From NCBI RefSeq assembly GCF_008802405.1, contig NZ_VZDO01000001.1, positions 372,001 through 436,000 of the forward strand: a stretch of DNA of 64,000 nucleotides, written 5' to 3'. Positions 54,857 to 63,191 of this stretch are shown one piece after another (the first letter of the stretch is position 1; the number at the start of each line of letters is the position of its first letter). The DNA comes from Plantimonas leprariae. GTDB lineage: Bacteria; Pseudomonadota; Alphaproteobacteria; Rhizobiales; Rhizobiaceae. The notes under the pieces are model-generated. The model ran no database searches and was not told the origin of the DNA. It saw nothing but the letters and a program-made list of their open reading frames with translations. Position numbers and translations under genes: made by a program.

Positions 54857-56203
54857 ATGCTTCACCAGCGCCTTCAGCTTCGGCAGAGCCAATCGCTGGC
54901 GCTGACGCCGCAGCTCCTGCAGTCGATCCGGCTCCTGCAGTTCTCAGCAGCCGAACTCGCCGCCTACGTGGATGCCGAGATCGAACGCAACCCGTTCCTG
55001 AATCGGGAGGCGCAGCGCAAGGCGGGCGACCGCCCCGTCGCCGTCGGCACGACGCGACCGGCCGCCGCCGCGGCGACCGACATCCGCGCGCAGGACCTCG
55101 TTCCCGAAGCGCCGCCCTCGCTTGCCGCGCACGCGCTCAAGGAGATCGCCGAGGGCTGCCGCGACGCGGAGACCCGGCGGGTCGGCACATTCCTCGCCGG
55201 CCATCTCGACGAGGCGGGCTGGCTCGACTGCGAGCCGGACCAAGCCTCGGCGGCGCTCGGGCTCGCCCCCGCCGCCTTCGACCGGGCGCTCGTCGCCGTG
55301 CAGGACGCGGTGGAGCCGGCCGGACTCTTCGCGCGCGGGCTTGCCGACTGCCTCGCCATCCAGCTTCGCCGCCGGAACCGCCTCGATCCGGTGATGCGAA
55401 CGGTTCTCGCCAACCTCGACCGCCTCGCGCGGCGCGACTTCGCCGCACTGAAGCGGCTCACCGGCGAGGACGAGGCCGGGCTGATGGAGATCCTCGCCGA
55501 GATCCGCCGGCTCGACCCGAAACCCGGTCACGGCTTCCTCTCGGACGGGCGCGAGGCGGTGGTTCCGGACGTCCTCGTGTCGGCGGCTCCGGACGGCGGC
55601 TGGGCGGTGGAGTTGAACATGAGGGCGGTGCCGCGCGTCCTCGTCGACGAGCGCTACGCCGCCCGGGTGCGGGGCGCCGCTGCGGCGAATGAGGGCTTCG
55701 TGACCGAGTCGCTGGCGACGGCCAACTGGCTCGCCCGGGCGCTCGACCAGCGGGCGCGCACGGTGCTGAAGGTCGCGGCCGAGATCGTGCGGCGGCAGGA
55801 CGACTTCCTCGTGCAGGGCGTCTCCGGCCTGAAGCCAATGACGCTCGCCGCCGTCGCCGAGGCGGTGGGCTTGCACGAATCGACGGTGAGCCGCGTCACC
55901 AGCGGCAAGTACGTCGCGACCCCGCGCGGCACGTTCGAGATGAAGTTCTTCTTCACGGTGGCGATCCAGGCGACCGAGGGCGGCGAAGCGCATTCGGCGA
56001 CAAGCGTCCGGCATCGCATCCGCACGCTCGTCGACGCGGAAGGGCCGTCGGGCGTCCTCTCCGACGACGACATCGCCGAGCGGCTGCGGCGCGAGGGAAT
56101 CGATCTCGCCCGCCGTACGGTGGCGAAGTACCGCGAGGCGCTCGGCATCCCCTCCTCGGTGCAGCGCCGGCGCGAGATGAACGCCCGCCGGATGGCCTCC
56201 TGA
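54857..56203 (+). CDS. rpoN: RNA polymerase sigma-54 factor
   Basis: Sigma factor for -24/-12 promoters, used with enhancer-binding proteins, for example in nitrogen control. From ATG 54857 the protein has 448 residues. Region I is Gln/Leu-rich (LHQRLQLRQSQSLALTPQLLQSIRLLQF), followed by the core-binding region, the HTH segment GLHESTVSRVTSGKYVATPRGTFEMKFFF, and the C-terminal RpoN box ARRTVAKYREALGIPSS. The acidic linker between region I and the core-binding domain is short, so it is smaller than most rhizobial RpoN (about 500). hpf and ptsN follow, a classical rpoN cluster. Confidence 0.96.
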   Translation: MLHQRLQLRQSQSLALTPQLLQSIRLLQFSAAELAAYVDAEIERNPFLNREAQRKAGDRPVAVGTTRPAAAAATDIRAQDLVPEAPPSLAAHALKEIAEGCRDAETRRVGTFLAGHLDEAGWLDCEPDQASAALGLAPAAFDRALVAVQDAVEPAGLFARGLADCLAIQLRRRNRLDPVMRTVLANLDRLARRDFAALKRLTGEDEAGLMEILAEIRRLDPKPGHGFLSDGREAVVPDVLVSAAPDGGWAVELNMRAVPRVLVDERYAARVRGAAAANEGFVTESLATANWLARALDQRARTVLKVAAEIVRRQDDFLVQGVSGLKPMTLAAVAEAVGLHESTVSRVTSGKYVATPRGTFEMKFFFTVAIQATEGGEAHSATSVRHRIRTLVDAEGPSGVLSDDDIAERLRREGIDLARRTVAKYREALGIPSSVQRRREMNARRMAS

Positions 56204-56269
56204 GCCGCAGCTTCGCACAAAAGCGCGTTTGCCGTGTGTAGCGCAAGGATACGGACCCGGCCCTGCGCG

Positions 56270-56299
56270 TTGACAGGGCGTGCCGCGGTCTCCTAGAAG
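56270..56299 (+). promoter_or_regulatory. Candidate housekeeping promoter for hpf
   Basis: TTGACA (56270-56275) and TAGAAG (56294-56299) are 18 bases apart in the 262-base gap between rpoN and hpf. The -35 box is a perfect match. It would give hpf a leader of about 160 bases. Confidence 0.5.
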
Positions 56300-56465
56300 C
56301 CCGCCGTCCGGAACGGCCCGGCGGGCATCCGGACGAAAGAGGCCGGCACGTCACCGCGCCGCGAACCCTCGCGGCGATCCGGCAACTGCCCGCGGCGTGC
56401 GCGGGCGCAAGCAAAGGACGGGGCCGACGCGGAACAGCGGCGATCCGTCCGGGGGAGTGTCTCAG

Positions 56466-57053
56466 ATGAGCGTTCGGGTTACGGGCAAGCACATGGATGT
56501 CGGCGAGACGTTCCGCTCCCGCATCGAGGATCGCCTCGACCAGTTCGTTTCGAAGTACTACGACGGCAACTACAGCGGCACCGTGGTGGTCTCGAAGGAC
56601 GCCGCACGCTTCTGCGCCGACTGCACCATCCATCTGGATTCCGGCGTCGTCTTCCAGGCGACCGGCGAGGCCCACGACCCGGAAGCCAGCTTCGCCGATG
56701 CCTCCGAGCGCATCGAGAAGCGCCTGCGCCGCTACAAGCGCCGCCTGAAGGATCATCACGCCGGGATGAACGGGCAGCAGAACCGCGACATCGCCTATGC
56801 GGTGGTCGCCGCGCCCGGCGAGGACGATGAGGACGACGGGCTGCCCGACGACTACGCGCCGGCGATCATCGCCGAGACCTCGCTGAAGGTCGGCACCATG
56901 TCGGTGGCCGGCGCGGTGATGGAGCTCGACCGACGCGACGGACCGCTCTTCGTGTTCCGCAACGCCGGCAGCGGCGAGGTCAACATCGTCTACCGCCGCG
57001 CCGACGGAAATTTCGGCTGGGTCGACCCTTCCGCCGTCAAGACTGACGCCTGA
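56466..57053 (+). CDS. hpf: Long-form ribosome hibernation promoting factor
   Basis: Binds 30S subunits and promotes 100S ribosome dimers in stationary phase. The 195-residue length shows the long form. The N-terminal HPF domain reads MSVRVTGKHMDVGETFRSRIEDRLDQFVSKYYDG-like sequence ending near residue 105, and the C-terminal dimerisation domain contains KVGTMSVAGAVMELDRRDGPLFVFRNAGSGEVNIVYRR-type motifs (MSVAGAVMEL, FVFRNAGSG, VYRRADGNFG). It lies between rpoN and ptsN. Confidence 0.94.
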   Translation: MSVRVTGKHMDVGETFRSRIEDRLDQFVSKYYDGNYSGTVVVSKDAARFCADCTIHLDSGVVFQATGEAHDPEASFADASERIEKRLRRYKRRLKDHHAGMNGQQNRDIAYAVVAAPGEDDEDDGLPDDYAPAIIAETSLKVGTMSVAGAVMELDRRDGPLFVFRNAGSGEVNIVYRRADGNFGWVDPSAVKTDA

Positions 57054-57088
57054 GCGGCGTCCGGCACGGATCCCGGCGAACGCCCCGC

Positions 57089-57592
57089 ATGACGTCCAGT
57101 CCTTCCCTCCCCACGGGCATCGCCATGGATCTCGGAGACCTCGTCGACGCGGAGGCGATCCTGCCTTCCATGAAGGCGGCGACGAAGAAGCAGGTTCTGC
57201 AGGAACTGTGCGAGAAGGCGGCGGAGCGCACCGGTCTCGCCGCCCGCGACATTCTCGACACCGTGCTGCAGCGCGAGAAGCTGGGCTCGACCGGGGTCGG
57301 CAACGGCATCGCGATCCCGCACGGCAAGCTGGGCGAGCTTGGCCGGCTCGTCGGCATCTTCGGCCGGCTGAACCGCCCCGTGGAGTTCGATGCGCTGGAC
57401 GACCAGCCGGTGGACCTTGTCTTCCTGCTTCTCGCGCCGGGCGGCTCGGGAGCCGAGCATCTCAAGGCGCTGTCGAAGATCGCGCGGCTCCTGCGCAATT
57501 CCGAGACGGTCGCGCGGCTGCGCGAGTCGCGCGACGCGGCGTCGATCTACGCGCTGATGACGGAGCAGACAGCGAACCATCGCGCCGACTGA
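57089..57592 (+). CDS. ptsN: Nitrogen-PTS enzyme IIA (PtsN)
   Basis: EIIA-Ntr, the terminal phosphoryl acceptor of the nitrogen-related phosphotransferase system, which regulates potassium, nitrogen and other functions by binding partners. The phosphorylated histidine is in NGIAIPHGK (His78 from ATG 57089, His66 from ATG 57125). The family frame LQREKLGSTGVGNGIA and FGRLNRPVEFDALDDQPVDLVFLLLAP is present. ATG 57125 (MDLGDLVDAEAILP) gives the shorter and more usual N-terminus and is a strong alternative. Confidence 0.95.
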   Translation: MTSSPSLPTGIAMDLGDLVDAEAILPSMKAATKKQVLQELCEKAAERTGLAARDILDTVLQREKLGSTGVGNGIAIPHGKLGELGRLVGIFGRLNRPVEFDALDDQPVDLVFLLLAPGGSGAEHLKALSKIARLLRNSETVARLRESRDAASIYALMTEQTANHRAD

Positions 57593-57605
57593 CGTCGCGG
57601 CGGCA

Positions 57606-57655
57606 GCGGCGGAAGGCCGCGCCGCCGCGGTGGCGAGCCTCCGGCTTCCGCCGGA
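57606..57655. terminator. Hairpins between ptsN and the convergent DUF1150 gene
   Basis: GCGGCGG / CCGCCGC (57606-57612 with 57622-57628) and TCCGGC / GCCGGA (57640-57645 with 57650-57655) lie in the 69-base gap between the two convergent genes. A shared terminator is plausible, but no T- or A-tract follows on either strand. Confidence 0.4.
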
Positions 57656-57661
57656 AGCGTC

Positions 57662-57913
57662 TCAGTGGATGCTGACGGTGAGAAGCTGGTTCTCGGTCGC
57701 GCTGGCGAGGATGCTGCCGCGATCGTCCGACACCGCGAGCGGCGTGCCGTCGGCGGAGAACAGCGCCCAGAGATCGAGACCGGGCTGGATCGACTGCGCC
57801 GCCGGGAAGCGGGCGCGGATGTCGTCCGAGCGCATGCGGCGGAGATAGGCCAGATGCCCTTCGCCGATCGCGGCGAGGTCGTTGGTGGAGATCGTATCGT
57901 TCATAGAGGCCAT
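57662..57913 (-). CDS. DUF1150 family protein
   Basis: An 83-residue protein of the alphaproteobacterial DUF1150 family, of unknown function. The pattern is GEGHLAYLRRMRSDDIRARFPAAQSIQPGLDLWALFSADGTPLAVSDDR-like, with YLRRMRSDD, WALFSADGTPLAVSD and the ENQL ending as clear marks. No signal peptide or membrane segment. It follows hsp20 by 95 bases on the same strand, the usual pairing, which suggests a heat-stress link. Confidence 0.9.
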   Translation of the reverse strand: MASMNDTISTNDLAAIGEGHLAYLRRMRSDDIRARFPAAQSIQPGLDLWALFSADGTPLAVSDDRGSILASATENQLLTVSIH

Positions 57914-58008
57914 ATCGGTCGTCTCCTTTCGAAGGCAAACGCTTCACCTGCGGCCGGCGCGGCCGCTAGGCTTTCCGTGTGGTTTCCGGCGTCTTCGCTG
58001 CGGCGTGC

Positions 58009-58440
58009 CTAGTCCGCGACCTCGATCGCGATCCGGCGCACGACCCGCTCCGGCTCGGGGCGGGCGAGATCGATCAGCAGCAGTCCGTTCTTGAGCTGCG
58101 CCCCGATGATCTGCATGCCGTCGGCGAGCAGGAAGCACTTCTGGAACTGCCGGGCCGCGATGCCGCGGTGCAGGTATTCGCGTTCCCGGTCGTCCGTCTG
58201 CCGCCCCCGGATGGTGAGCTGGCTTTCCTCGGTGGTGACTTCCAGGTCCTCGGGGCGAAACCCCGCCACCGCGAGCGTGATGCGCAGGAACGCGGCGGAG
58301 TTCTCGCCTTCGCTCGCCCGGATCCGTTCGATGTTGTAGGGCGGGTATCCGTCGCCGGCCTTGCCGATCCGCTCCAGCGTCTTCTCCACGGCGTCGAAGC
58401 CGAGCAGCAACGGGCTGGAAAAGGGCGTGACCCTGCTCAT
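58009..58440 (-). CDS. Small heat-shock protein Hsp20
   Basis: A 143-residue alpha-crystallin-type chaperone that holds unfolding proteins. The alpha-crystallin domain starts at YNIERIRASEGENSAAFLRITLAVAGFRPEDLEV-like sequence (PPYNIERI, LAVAGFRPEDLEV), with ESQLTIRGRQ, EYLHRGIAARQFQKCFLLADGMQI and the A-x-x-x-n-G-L-L motif LKNGLLLI. The N-terminus (SRVTPFSSPLLLGFDAVEKTLERI) matches rhizobial HspA-type sHsps. The 5' region holds a candidate RNA thermometer and a heat-shock-type promoter. Confidence 0.94.
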   Translation of the reverse strand: MSRVTPFSSPLLLGFDAVEKTLERIGKAGDGYPPYNIERIRASEGENSAAFLRITLAVAGFRPEDLEVTTEESQLTIRGRQTDDREREYLHRGIAARQFQKCFLLADGMQIIGAQLKNGLLLIDLARPEPERVVRRIAIEVAD

Positions 58441-58511
58441 CGTGAAGTCCTTGACACAAGCGACTTGCCGGCGGGGCCCGAAGAAGCGGCACCCTCGCTC
58501 GACACTTCACG
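58441..58511 (-). promoter_or_regulatory. ROSE-like RNA thermometer in the hsp20 leader
   Basis: Minus-strand leader of about 65-70 bases. The AAGGA Shine-Dalgarno, nine bases before the ATG, can pair in a hairpin (58464-58447) in which UCGCU faces AGGA with a single bulged G, the ROSE-element hallmark (UYGCU opposite AGGA). An 8-bp stem CGTGAAGT / ACTTCACG (58511-58504 with 58448-58441) can close the whole leader. ROSE elements control sHsp translation in rhizobia; melting at heat-shock temperature would free the ribosome site. Structure is by eye, not by folding software. Confidence 0.72.
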
Positions 58512-58539
58512 ATATGGCGGTTCGCTCGGCCCACTTCAA
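58512..58539 (-). promoter_or_regulatory. Candidate heat-shock (sigma-32-type) promoter of hsp20
   Basis: On the minus strand TTGAAG (58539-58534) is followed after 16 bases by CCATAT (58517-58512). This resembles alphaproteobacterial RpoH promoters (CTTG-type -35 and CYTATnT-type -10). Transcription would begin near 58505, at the 5' edge of the thermometer. Confidence 0.55.
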
Positions 58540-58541
58540 TA

Positions 58542-58559
58542 TCCGGCCGCGCGGCCGGA
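58542..58559. repeat. 18-bp palindrome upstream of hsp20
   Basis: TCCGGCC-GCGC-GGCCGGA is a perfect inverted repeat just upstream of the -35 of hsp20 and about 90 bases past the msrB stop. It could be the msrB terminator stem, though no U-run follows, or an operator. Confidence 0.4.
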
Positions 58560-58647
58560 CGAGGAACTCGGTTGGCTGCCGGCGGCACGCGCTTCCATGG
58601 TCGCGCCAGCCCGTAAACAAAGGCTTAGCCGCACCCGCGATGGCATT

Positions 58648-59151
<504 letters not shown>

Positions 59152-59284
59152 CGTCTCGTTCCCTCGTCGCCCGCCGACCATCCATCCCGGTACGGATGCA
59201 ATTCGCTGGTTCGACGGAGGAGTTACGGCCGGCGGCGGAAAAGAATGCGGACGCGCCGATCACGCTTGCTTGAAGGCGCTTGGG

Positions 59285-59719
59285 TCAGTCGTCGACCCGG
59301 CCGCGGCCGCGCTTGATGCCGGAGCGTTGTTTCTTGGCGGCGAGCCGCCGCTCGACCGCGCCTTTCGAGGGCCGCGTCTTGCGGCGCGGCGGCGGCGGCG
59401 GGACGAGCGCCTTGGCGACGAGTTCGGCGAGGCGCTGGCGCGCGTCCTCGCGGTTGCGCTCTTGCGTGCGGAAGCGCGAGGCCTCGATGACGATCTCGCC
59501 GTGCTTCGTCGCACGGGCCCCGGCGAGTTTCAGGAGCCGTTCGAGGACGTCGGGCCGCAGCACGGCGGACACCGCCGCGCCGAAGCGGAGTTGCACTGCG
59601 GTCGCGACCTTGTTGACGTTCTGCCCGCCCGGCCCCCCGGCGCGGATGAAGCTCTCGGCGAGATCGCCTTCCGGGATCAGCAGCCGGGCGTTCACTCGAA
59701 GGCCTTCTTCGTCCGCCAT
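59285..59719 (-). CDS. arfB: Alternative ribosome-rescue factor ArfB
   Basis: Peptidyl-tRNA hydrolase that rescues stalled ribosomes without a release factor codon. The 144-residue protein carries the catalytic GGQ at residues 31-33 (AGGPGGQNVNKV) and the basic C-terminal tail that enters the empty mRNA channel (RRKTRPSKGAVERRLAAKKQRSGIK). The N-terminal RVNARLLIPEGDLAESFIRA fits the family. It stands between msrB and pckA, 97 bases after pckA. Confidence 0.95.
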   Translation of the reverse strand: MADEEGLRVNARLLIPEGDLAESFIRAGGPGGQNVNKVATAVQLRFGAAVSAVLRPDVLERLLKLAGARATKHGEIVIEASRFRTQERNREDARQRLAELVAKALVPPPPPRRKTRPSKGAVERRLAAKKQRSGIKRGRGRVDD

Positions 59720-59815
59720 GCGTCTCCGACCCTTCCGCCCGCTCCCGCGCGAAGGTCGAGCGAAAGGCGGCGGCAGGCAAGCGCCCGCCGCCGGATTTCG
59801 TGAACGAAGGCAGCG

Positions 59816-61408
59816 TTATTCCGCCGCGAGCGCGACGTCGGACACCGGCTCGAACTTCGCGAAGTTCGCCTGGAACATCGCGAGGAGCTTCGCCGCCTGT
59901 CGGTCGTAGGCCGCCCCGTCGCTCCAGGTCCCGCGCGGGTCGAGGAGGCCTGCGTCGACGCCCGGCACCGCGACCGGCACCGCGAAGCCGAAGGTCGGGT
60001 CGGCGCGGAACTCCGCCGCGTCCAGTTCGCCGCCGAGCGCCGCGGCGAGGAGCGCGCGCGTCGCCTTGATCGGCATGCGCCGGCCGGTGCCGTAGGCGCC
60101 GCCCGTCCAGCCGGTGTTCACCAGCCAGCAGCGGACGCCGTGCTCGGCCACGAGTTCCTTCAGGAGGCCGCCGTAGACCGCCGGGTGGCGCGTGATGAAC
60201 GGCGCCCCGAAGCAGGTGGAGAAGGTCGCCTGCGGCTCCGTCACGCCTTTCTCGGTGCCGGCGATCTTGGCGGTGTAGCCGGACAGGAAGTGCATCATCG
60301 CCTCGTCCGGCGTCAGCCGCGCGATCGGCGGCATGACGCCGAAGGCGTCGGCCGTCAGCATCACGATGTTCGTGGGGTGCGGCGCGCGCCCCGTGGCGCT
60401 GGCGTTCGGGATGGCGTCCAGCGGATAGGCGGCGCGGGTGTTCTCGGTCAGCGACCCGTCGTCGAGGTCGGGCACCCGGCCGGGGCCGAGCACGACGTTC
60501 TCGAGCACCGTGCCGAAGCGGCGCGTCGCCGCGAAGATCTCCGGCTCGGCTTCCGCCGACAGGCGGATCGTCTTGGCGTAGCAGCCGCCTTCGAAGTTGA
60601 AGACGCCGTCCTCGCTCCAGCCGTGCTCGTCGTCGCCGACGAGGGTGCGCGAGGGATCGGCGGAGAGCGTCGTCTTGCCGGTGCCCGAGAGCCCGAAGAA
60701 CACCGTCGTGTCGCCGGCGGGACCGACATTCGCCGAGGCGTGCATCGGCAGGATGCCCTTCTCCGGCAGGAGGTGGTTGAGGACGGTGAACACCGACTTC
60801 TTCATCTCGCCGGCATAGGACGTGCCGCCGATCAGCACGATCTTGCGCGTCAGGTCGCAGGCGATCACCGTTTCCGTCCGGCAGCCGTGCCGTTCGGGAT
60901 CGGCCCGGAAGCTCGGCAGGTCGATGATCGTCAGTTCCGCCTCGAAGCGACGCACCTCGTCCTCGCTCGGGCGGATCAGCAGGTTGCGGATGAAGAGGGC
61001 GTGCCAGGCGAACTCGGTGACGACGCGCGTCCTGATCGCGGTCGCAGGGTCGGCGCCGCCGACGAGGTCCTGCACGAAGAGGTCGCGCCCGGCGATGTGG
61101 TGCTTGAAGTCGGCATAGAGCCGCTCGAAGGCAGCCTCGCTCATCGGGCGGTTGCCGTCCCACCAGACCGCGTCCTCGCTGGCCGCGTCGCGCACCACGT
61201 GCTTGTCGGCGGCCGAGCGGCCGGTATGGATGCCGGTCGTCACCGCCAGCGCGCCGTGGGCGGTGAGCCGGCCCTCGCCGCGCCGGACCGCCGCCTCGAC
61301 GAGTTCCGCCTCGCCGAGATTCCAGGCGACGGCAGCCGGCTCGGCGAAGCCCATCGATTCCCAGTCGCGATACGGGTTGCAAACCCCCGACTCGTTCGTC
61401 CGGCTCAT
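59816..61408 (-). CDS. pckA: ATP-dependent phosphoenolpyruvate carboxykinase
   Basis: Converts oxaloacetate to phosphoenolpyruvate, the entry to gluconeogenesis. It has 530 residues. The kinase-1a P-loop is [15 protein letters not shown] near residue 243, and the metal/oxaloacetate motifs [18 protein letters not shown] and [26 protein letters not shown]-type sequence are present. An AAGGGGA ribosome site precedes ATG 61408. pckA divergent from chvI-chvG is the conserved rhizobial layout, here with one extra gene between. Confidence 0.97.
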   Translation of the reverse strand: MSRTNESGVCNPYRDWESMGFAEPAAVAWNLGEAELVEAAVRRGEGRLTAHGALAVTTGIHTGRSAADKHVVRDAASEDAVWWDGNRPMSEAAFERLYADFKHHIAGRDLFVQDLVGGADPATAIRTRVVTEFAWHALFIRNLLIRPSEDEVRRFEAELTIIDLPSFRADPERHGCRTETVIACDLTRKIVLIGGTSYAGEMKKSVFTVLNHLLPEKGILPMHASANVGPAGDTTVFFGLSGTGKTTLSADPSRTLVGDDEHGWSEDGVFNFEGGCYAKTIRLSAEAEPEIFAATRRFGTVLENVVLGPGRVPDLDDGSLTENTRAAYPLDAIPNASATGRAPHPTNIVMLTADAFGVMPPIARLTPDEAMMHFLSGYTAKIAGTEKGVTEPQATFSTCFGAPFITRHPAVYGGLLKELVAEHGVRCWLVNTGWTGGAYGTGRRMPIKATRALLAAALGGELDAAEFRADPTFGFAVPVAVPGVDAGLLDPRGTWSDGAAYDRQAAKLLAMFQANFAKFEPVSDVALAAE

Positions 61409-61449
61409 GGCGTCCCCTTCGGCTCGACCTTTTGGATGGCGCGAAATTA

Positions 61450-61536
61450 TTGACCGCGATCAGTCAAAGCAAGTCGAAATCAAGTATTTCATAATATTAA
61501 ACGATTGAATTATTTCGCCCGCAAATCGAATCGTTT
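61450..61536. promoter_or_regulatory. AT-rich pckA control region with inverted repeats
   Basis: Within the 280-base divergent gap, TTGAC-N8-GTCAA (61450-61467) lies about 50 bases before pckA, and AAACGATT / AATCGTTT (61499-61506 with 61529-61536) lie further upstream. The stretch is far more AT-rich than the genes around it, as expected for promoters and regulator sites. No regulator is assigned. Confidence 0.5.
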
Positions 61537-61688
61537 GAAACCGCAGCTTCAATCGGTTCGCGTTCCGGGAGCAGTCCCGACGACGTGTCGCACGCGGAAG
61601 GGAGCGGCAGCTTTTTCCGGTTTCGAGCGTTCACGGTGCGACAACGGCCGGCTTGGAGCCGGCGAAACGAGCACGGGAAGTCTCAGGC

Positions 61689-62168
61689 ATGGCGGAGAAC
61701 GCGAGCGACAAGTTCTGGGAAATGGTGGAGGATTTCGACACCTGCATGGTGGTGACGCGCTCCGGCGGCACGCTGAGGGCCCGGCCCATGGCCCCCTACA
61801 TCTCGGAGGAGCGGCGTGAACTCCTGTTCCTGACCGACCGGAACACCCACAAGGTCGAGGAGATCGAGGCCGACGATCAGGTGGCGCTGACCTTCTCCAA
61901 GCACGGCTCCTACGTCTCCGTGAGCGGGCGGGCGCGCGTTTCCACCGACCGCGCCCTGGTGAAGAGCATCTGGACGCCGGAAGCCGAAGCCTGGATGCCG
62001 CAGGGGCCGGACGACCCGAGCGTCGCGGTCCTGGTGATCGACCCGGACGGCGCCGAACTCTGGGACGTGACGTCGAACAAGGTCAAGCAGGCGTGGGAAT
62101 TCGCCAAGGCCTATCTCGGCGACAAGGATCGGCCGGACACGACCGAGTATCGCAAGGTCAAGCTCTGA
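61689..62168 (+). CDS. Pyridoxamine 5'-phosphate oxidase-fold protein (general stress family)
   Basis: A 159-residue flavin-binding split-barrel protein of the PNPOx-like/general stress protein 26 group. The visible marks are DFDTCMVVTRSGGTLRARPMAPY, RRELLFLTDRNTHKVEEIEADDQVALTFSKHGSYVSVSGRARV-type strands and the SVAVLVIDPDGAELWD region. The real substrate or flavin use is unknown. The ATG at 61689 is chosen over an in-frame ATG at 61653. It lies between pckA and chvI, where most rhizobia have no gene. Confidence 0.88.
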   Translation: MAENASDKFWEMVEDFDTCMVVTRSGGTLRARPMAPYISEERRELLFLTDRNTHKVEEIEADDQVALTFSKHGSYVSVSGRARVSTDRALVKSIWTPEAEAWMPQGPDDPSVAVLVIDPDGAELWDVTSNKVKQAWEFAKAYLGDKDRPDTTEYRKVKL

Positions 62169-62272
62169 CGCTCTCGTGAGGAAAACGGGGATATCCTTGC
62201 CGGGGCACCGTTCCGCGGCATGGATTCCTTTCCGTTTCGTAATATTCTCCGAAATTCTTCTTGCGTCCGAGC

Positions 62273-62293
62273 CGCTTCACGTGAAATGAAGCG
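62273..62293. repeat. Inverted repeat with TTCACGTGAA core before chvI
   Basis: CGCTTCA and TGAAGCG (62273-62279 with 62287-62293) flank seven bases, and TTCACGTGAA (62276-62285) is a perfect 10-bp palindrome inside. It lies about 160 bases upstream of chvI and 105 bases past the PNPOx stop, so it is either an operator or the PNPOx terminator stem. Confidence 0.4.
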
Positions 62294-62452
62294 CGGGTCA
62301 GGTTCCGGTCCCCGGCGGATCGGCGCTTCCATCGCCGCCGGACGCACGGTGTTCCGCCGTTTTTCCGGACGAACATGCTGGACGCTTCGGCCCGATCCGA
62401 CCGTCCGAGCCCGGGCGGATCGCGATCCGGCCGGCGTTGCAGGAGAACGAGC

Positions 62453-63151
62453 ATGCCGACTATCGCCCTCGTCGACGACGACCGGAACATTCTGACCTCC
62501 GTGTCGATCGCGCTCGAGAACGAAGGCTATCGCGTCGAGACCTACACGGACGGCGCGTCCGCGCTCGAAGGCCTGCAGTCGCGCCCGCCGCATCTCGCGA
62601 TCTTCGACATCAAGATGCCGCGCATGGACGGGATGGAACTGCTCCGGCGCCTGCGCCAGAAGTCGGACCTGCCGGTGATCTTCCTGACCTCCAAGGACGA
62701 GGAGATCGACGAACTCTTCGGCCTGAAGATGGGCGCCGACGACTACATCCGCAAACCCTTCTCGCAGCGGCTTCTCGTCGAGCGCGTCCGGGCGGTGCTG
62801 CGGCGCGGCCTGCCGAAGGACGCGGCCAAGCTCGCCCCCTCGCCGGAAGCCTCGCTGGAGCGCGGGCAACTCGTGATGGACCAGGAGCGGCACACCTGCA
62901 CCTGGAAGGCCCAAGCCGTGACGCTCACCGTCACGGAATTCCTGATCCTTCATTCGCTGGCGCAGCGACCGGGCGTGGTGAAGAGCCGCGACGCGCTGAT
63001 GGACGCCGCCTACGACGAGCAGGTCTATGTCGACGACCGCACGATCGACAGCCACATCAAGCGCCTGCGCAAGAAGTTCAAGGCGATCGACGACGACTTC
63101 GACATGATCGAGACGCTCTACGGCGTCGGCTATCGCTTCCGGGAAATCTGA
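62453..63151 (+). CDS. chvI: Response regulator ChvI (OmpR/PhoB family)
   Basis: Response regulator of the ChvG-ChvI (ExoS-ChvI) system that controls envelope, exopolysaccharide and acid-stress genes. It has 232 residues. The receiver domain has the acidic pocket (VDDD, residues 7-10), the phosphoacceptor Asp52 in [13 protein letters not shown], the T/K pair SKDE and KPF, and the OmpR-type winged-helix C-terminus ([24 protein letters not shown]). The AGGAG ribosome site precedes ATG 62453. chvG follows after 40 bases. Confidence 0.95.
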   Translation: MPTIALVDDDRNILTSVSIALENEGYRVETYTDGASALEGLQSRPPHLAIFDIKMPRMDGMELLRRLRQKSDLPVIFLTSKDEEIDELFGLKMGADDYIRKPFSQRLLVERVRAVLRRGLPKDAAKLAPSPEASLERGQLVMDQERHTCTWKAQAVTLTVTEFLILHSLAQRPGVVKSRDALMDAAYDEQVYVDDRTIDSHIKRLRKKFKAIDDDFDMIETLYGVGYRFREI

Positions 63152-63191
63152 GCGGAAAGGCGGGGCACGGAACCGGCCGCGTCAAGGCTGA

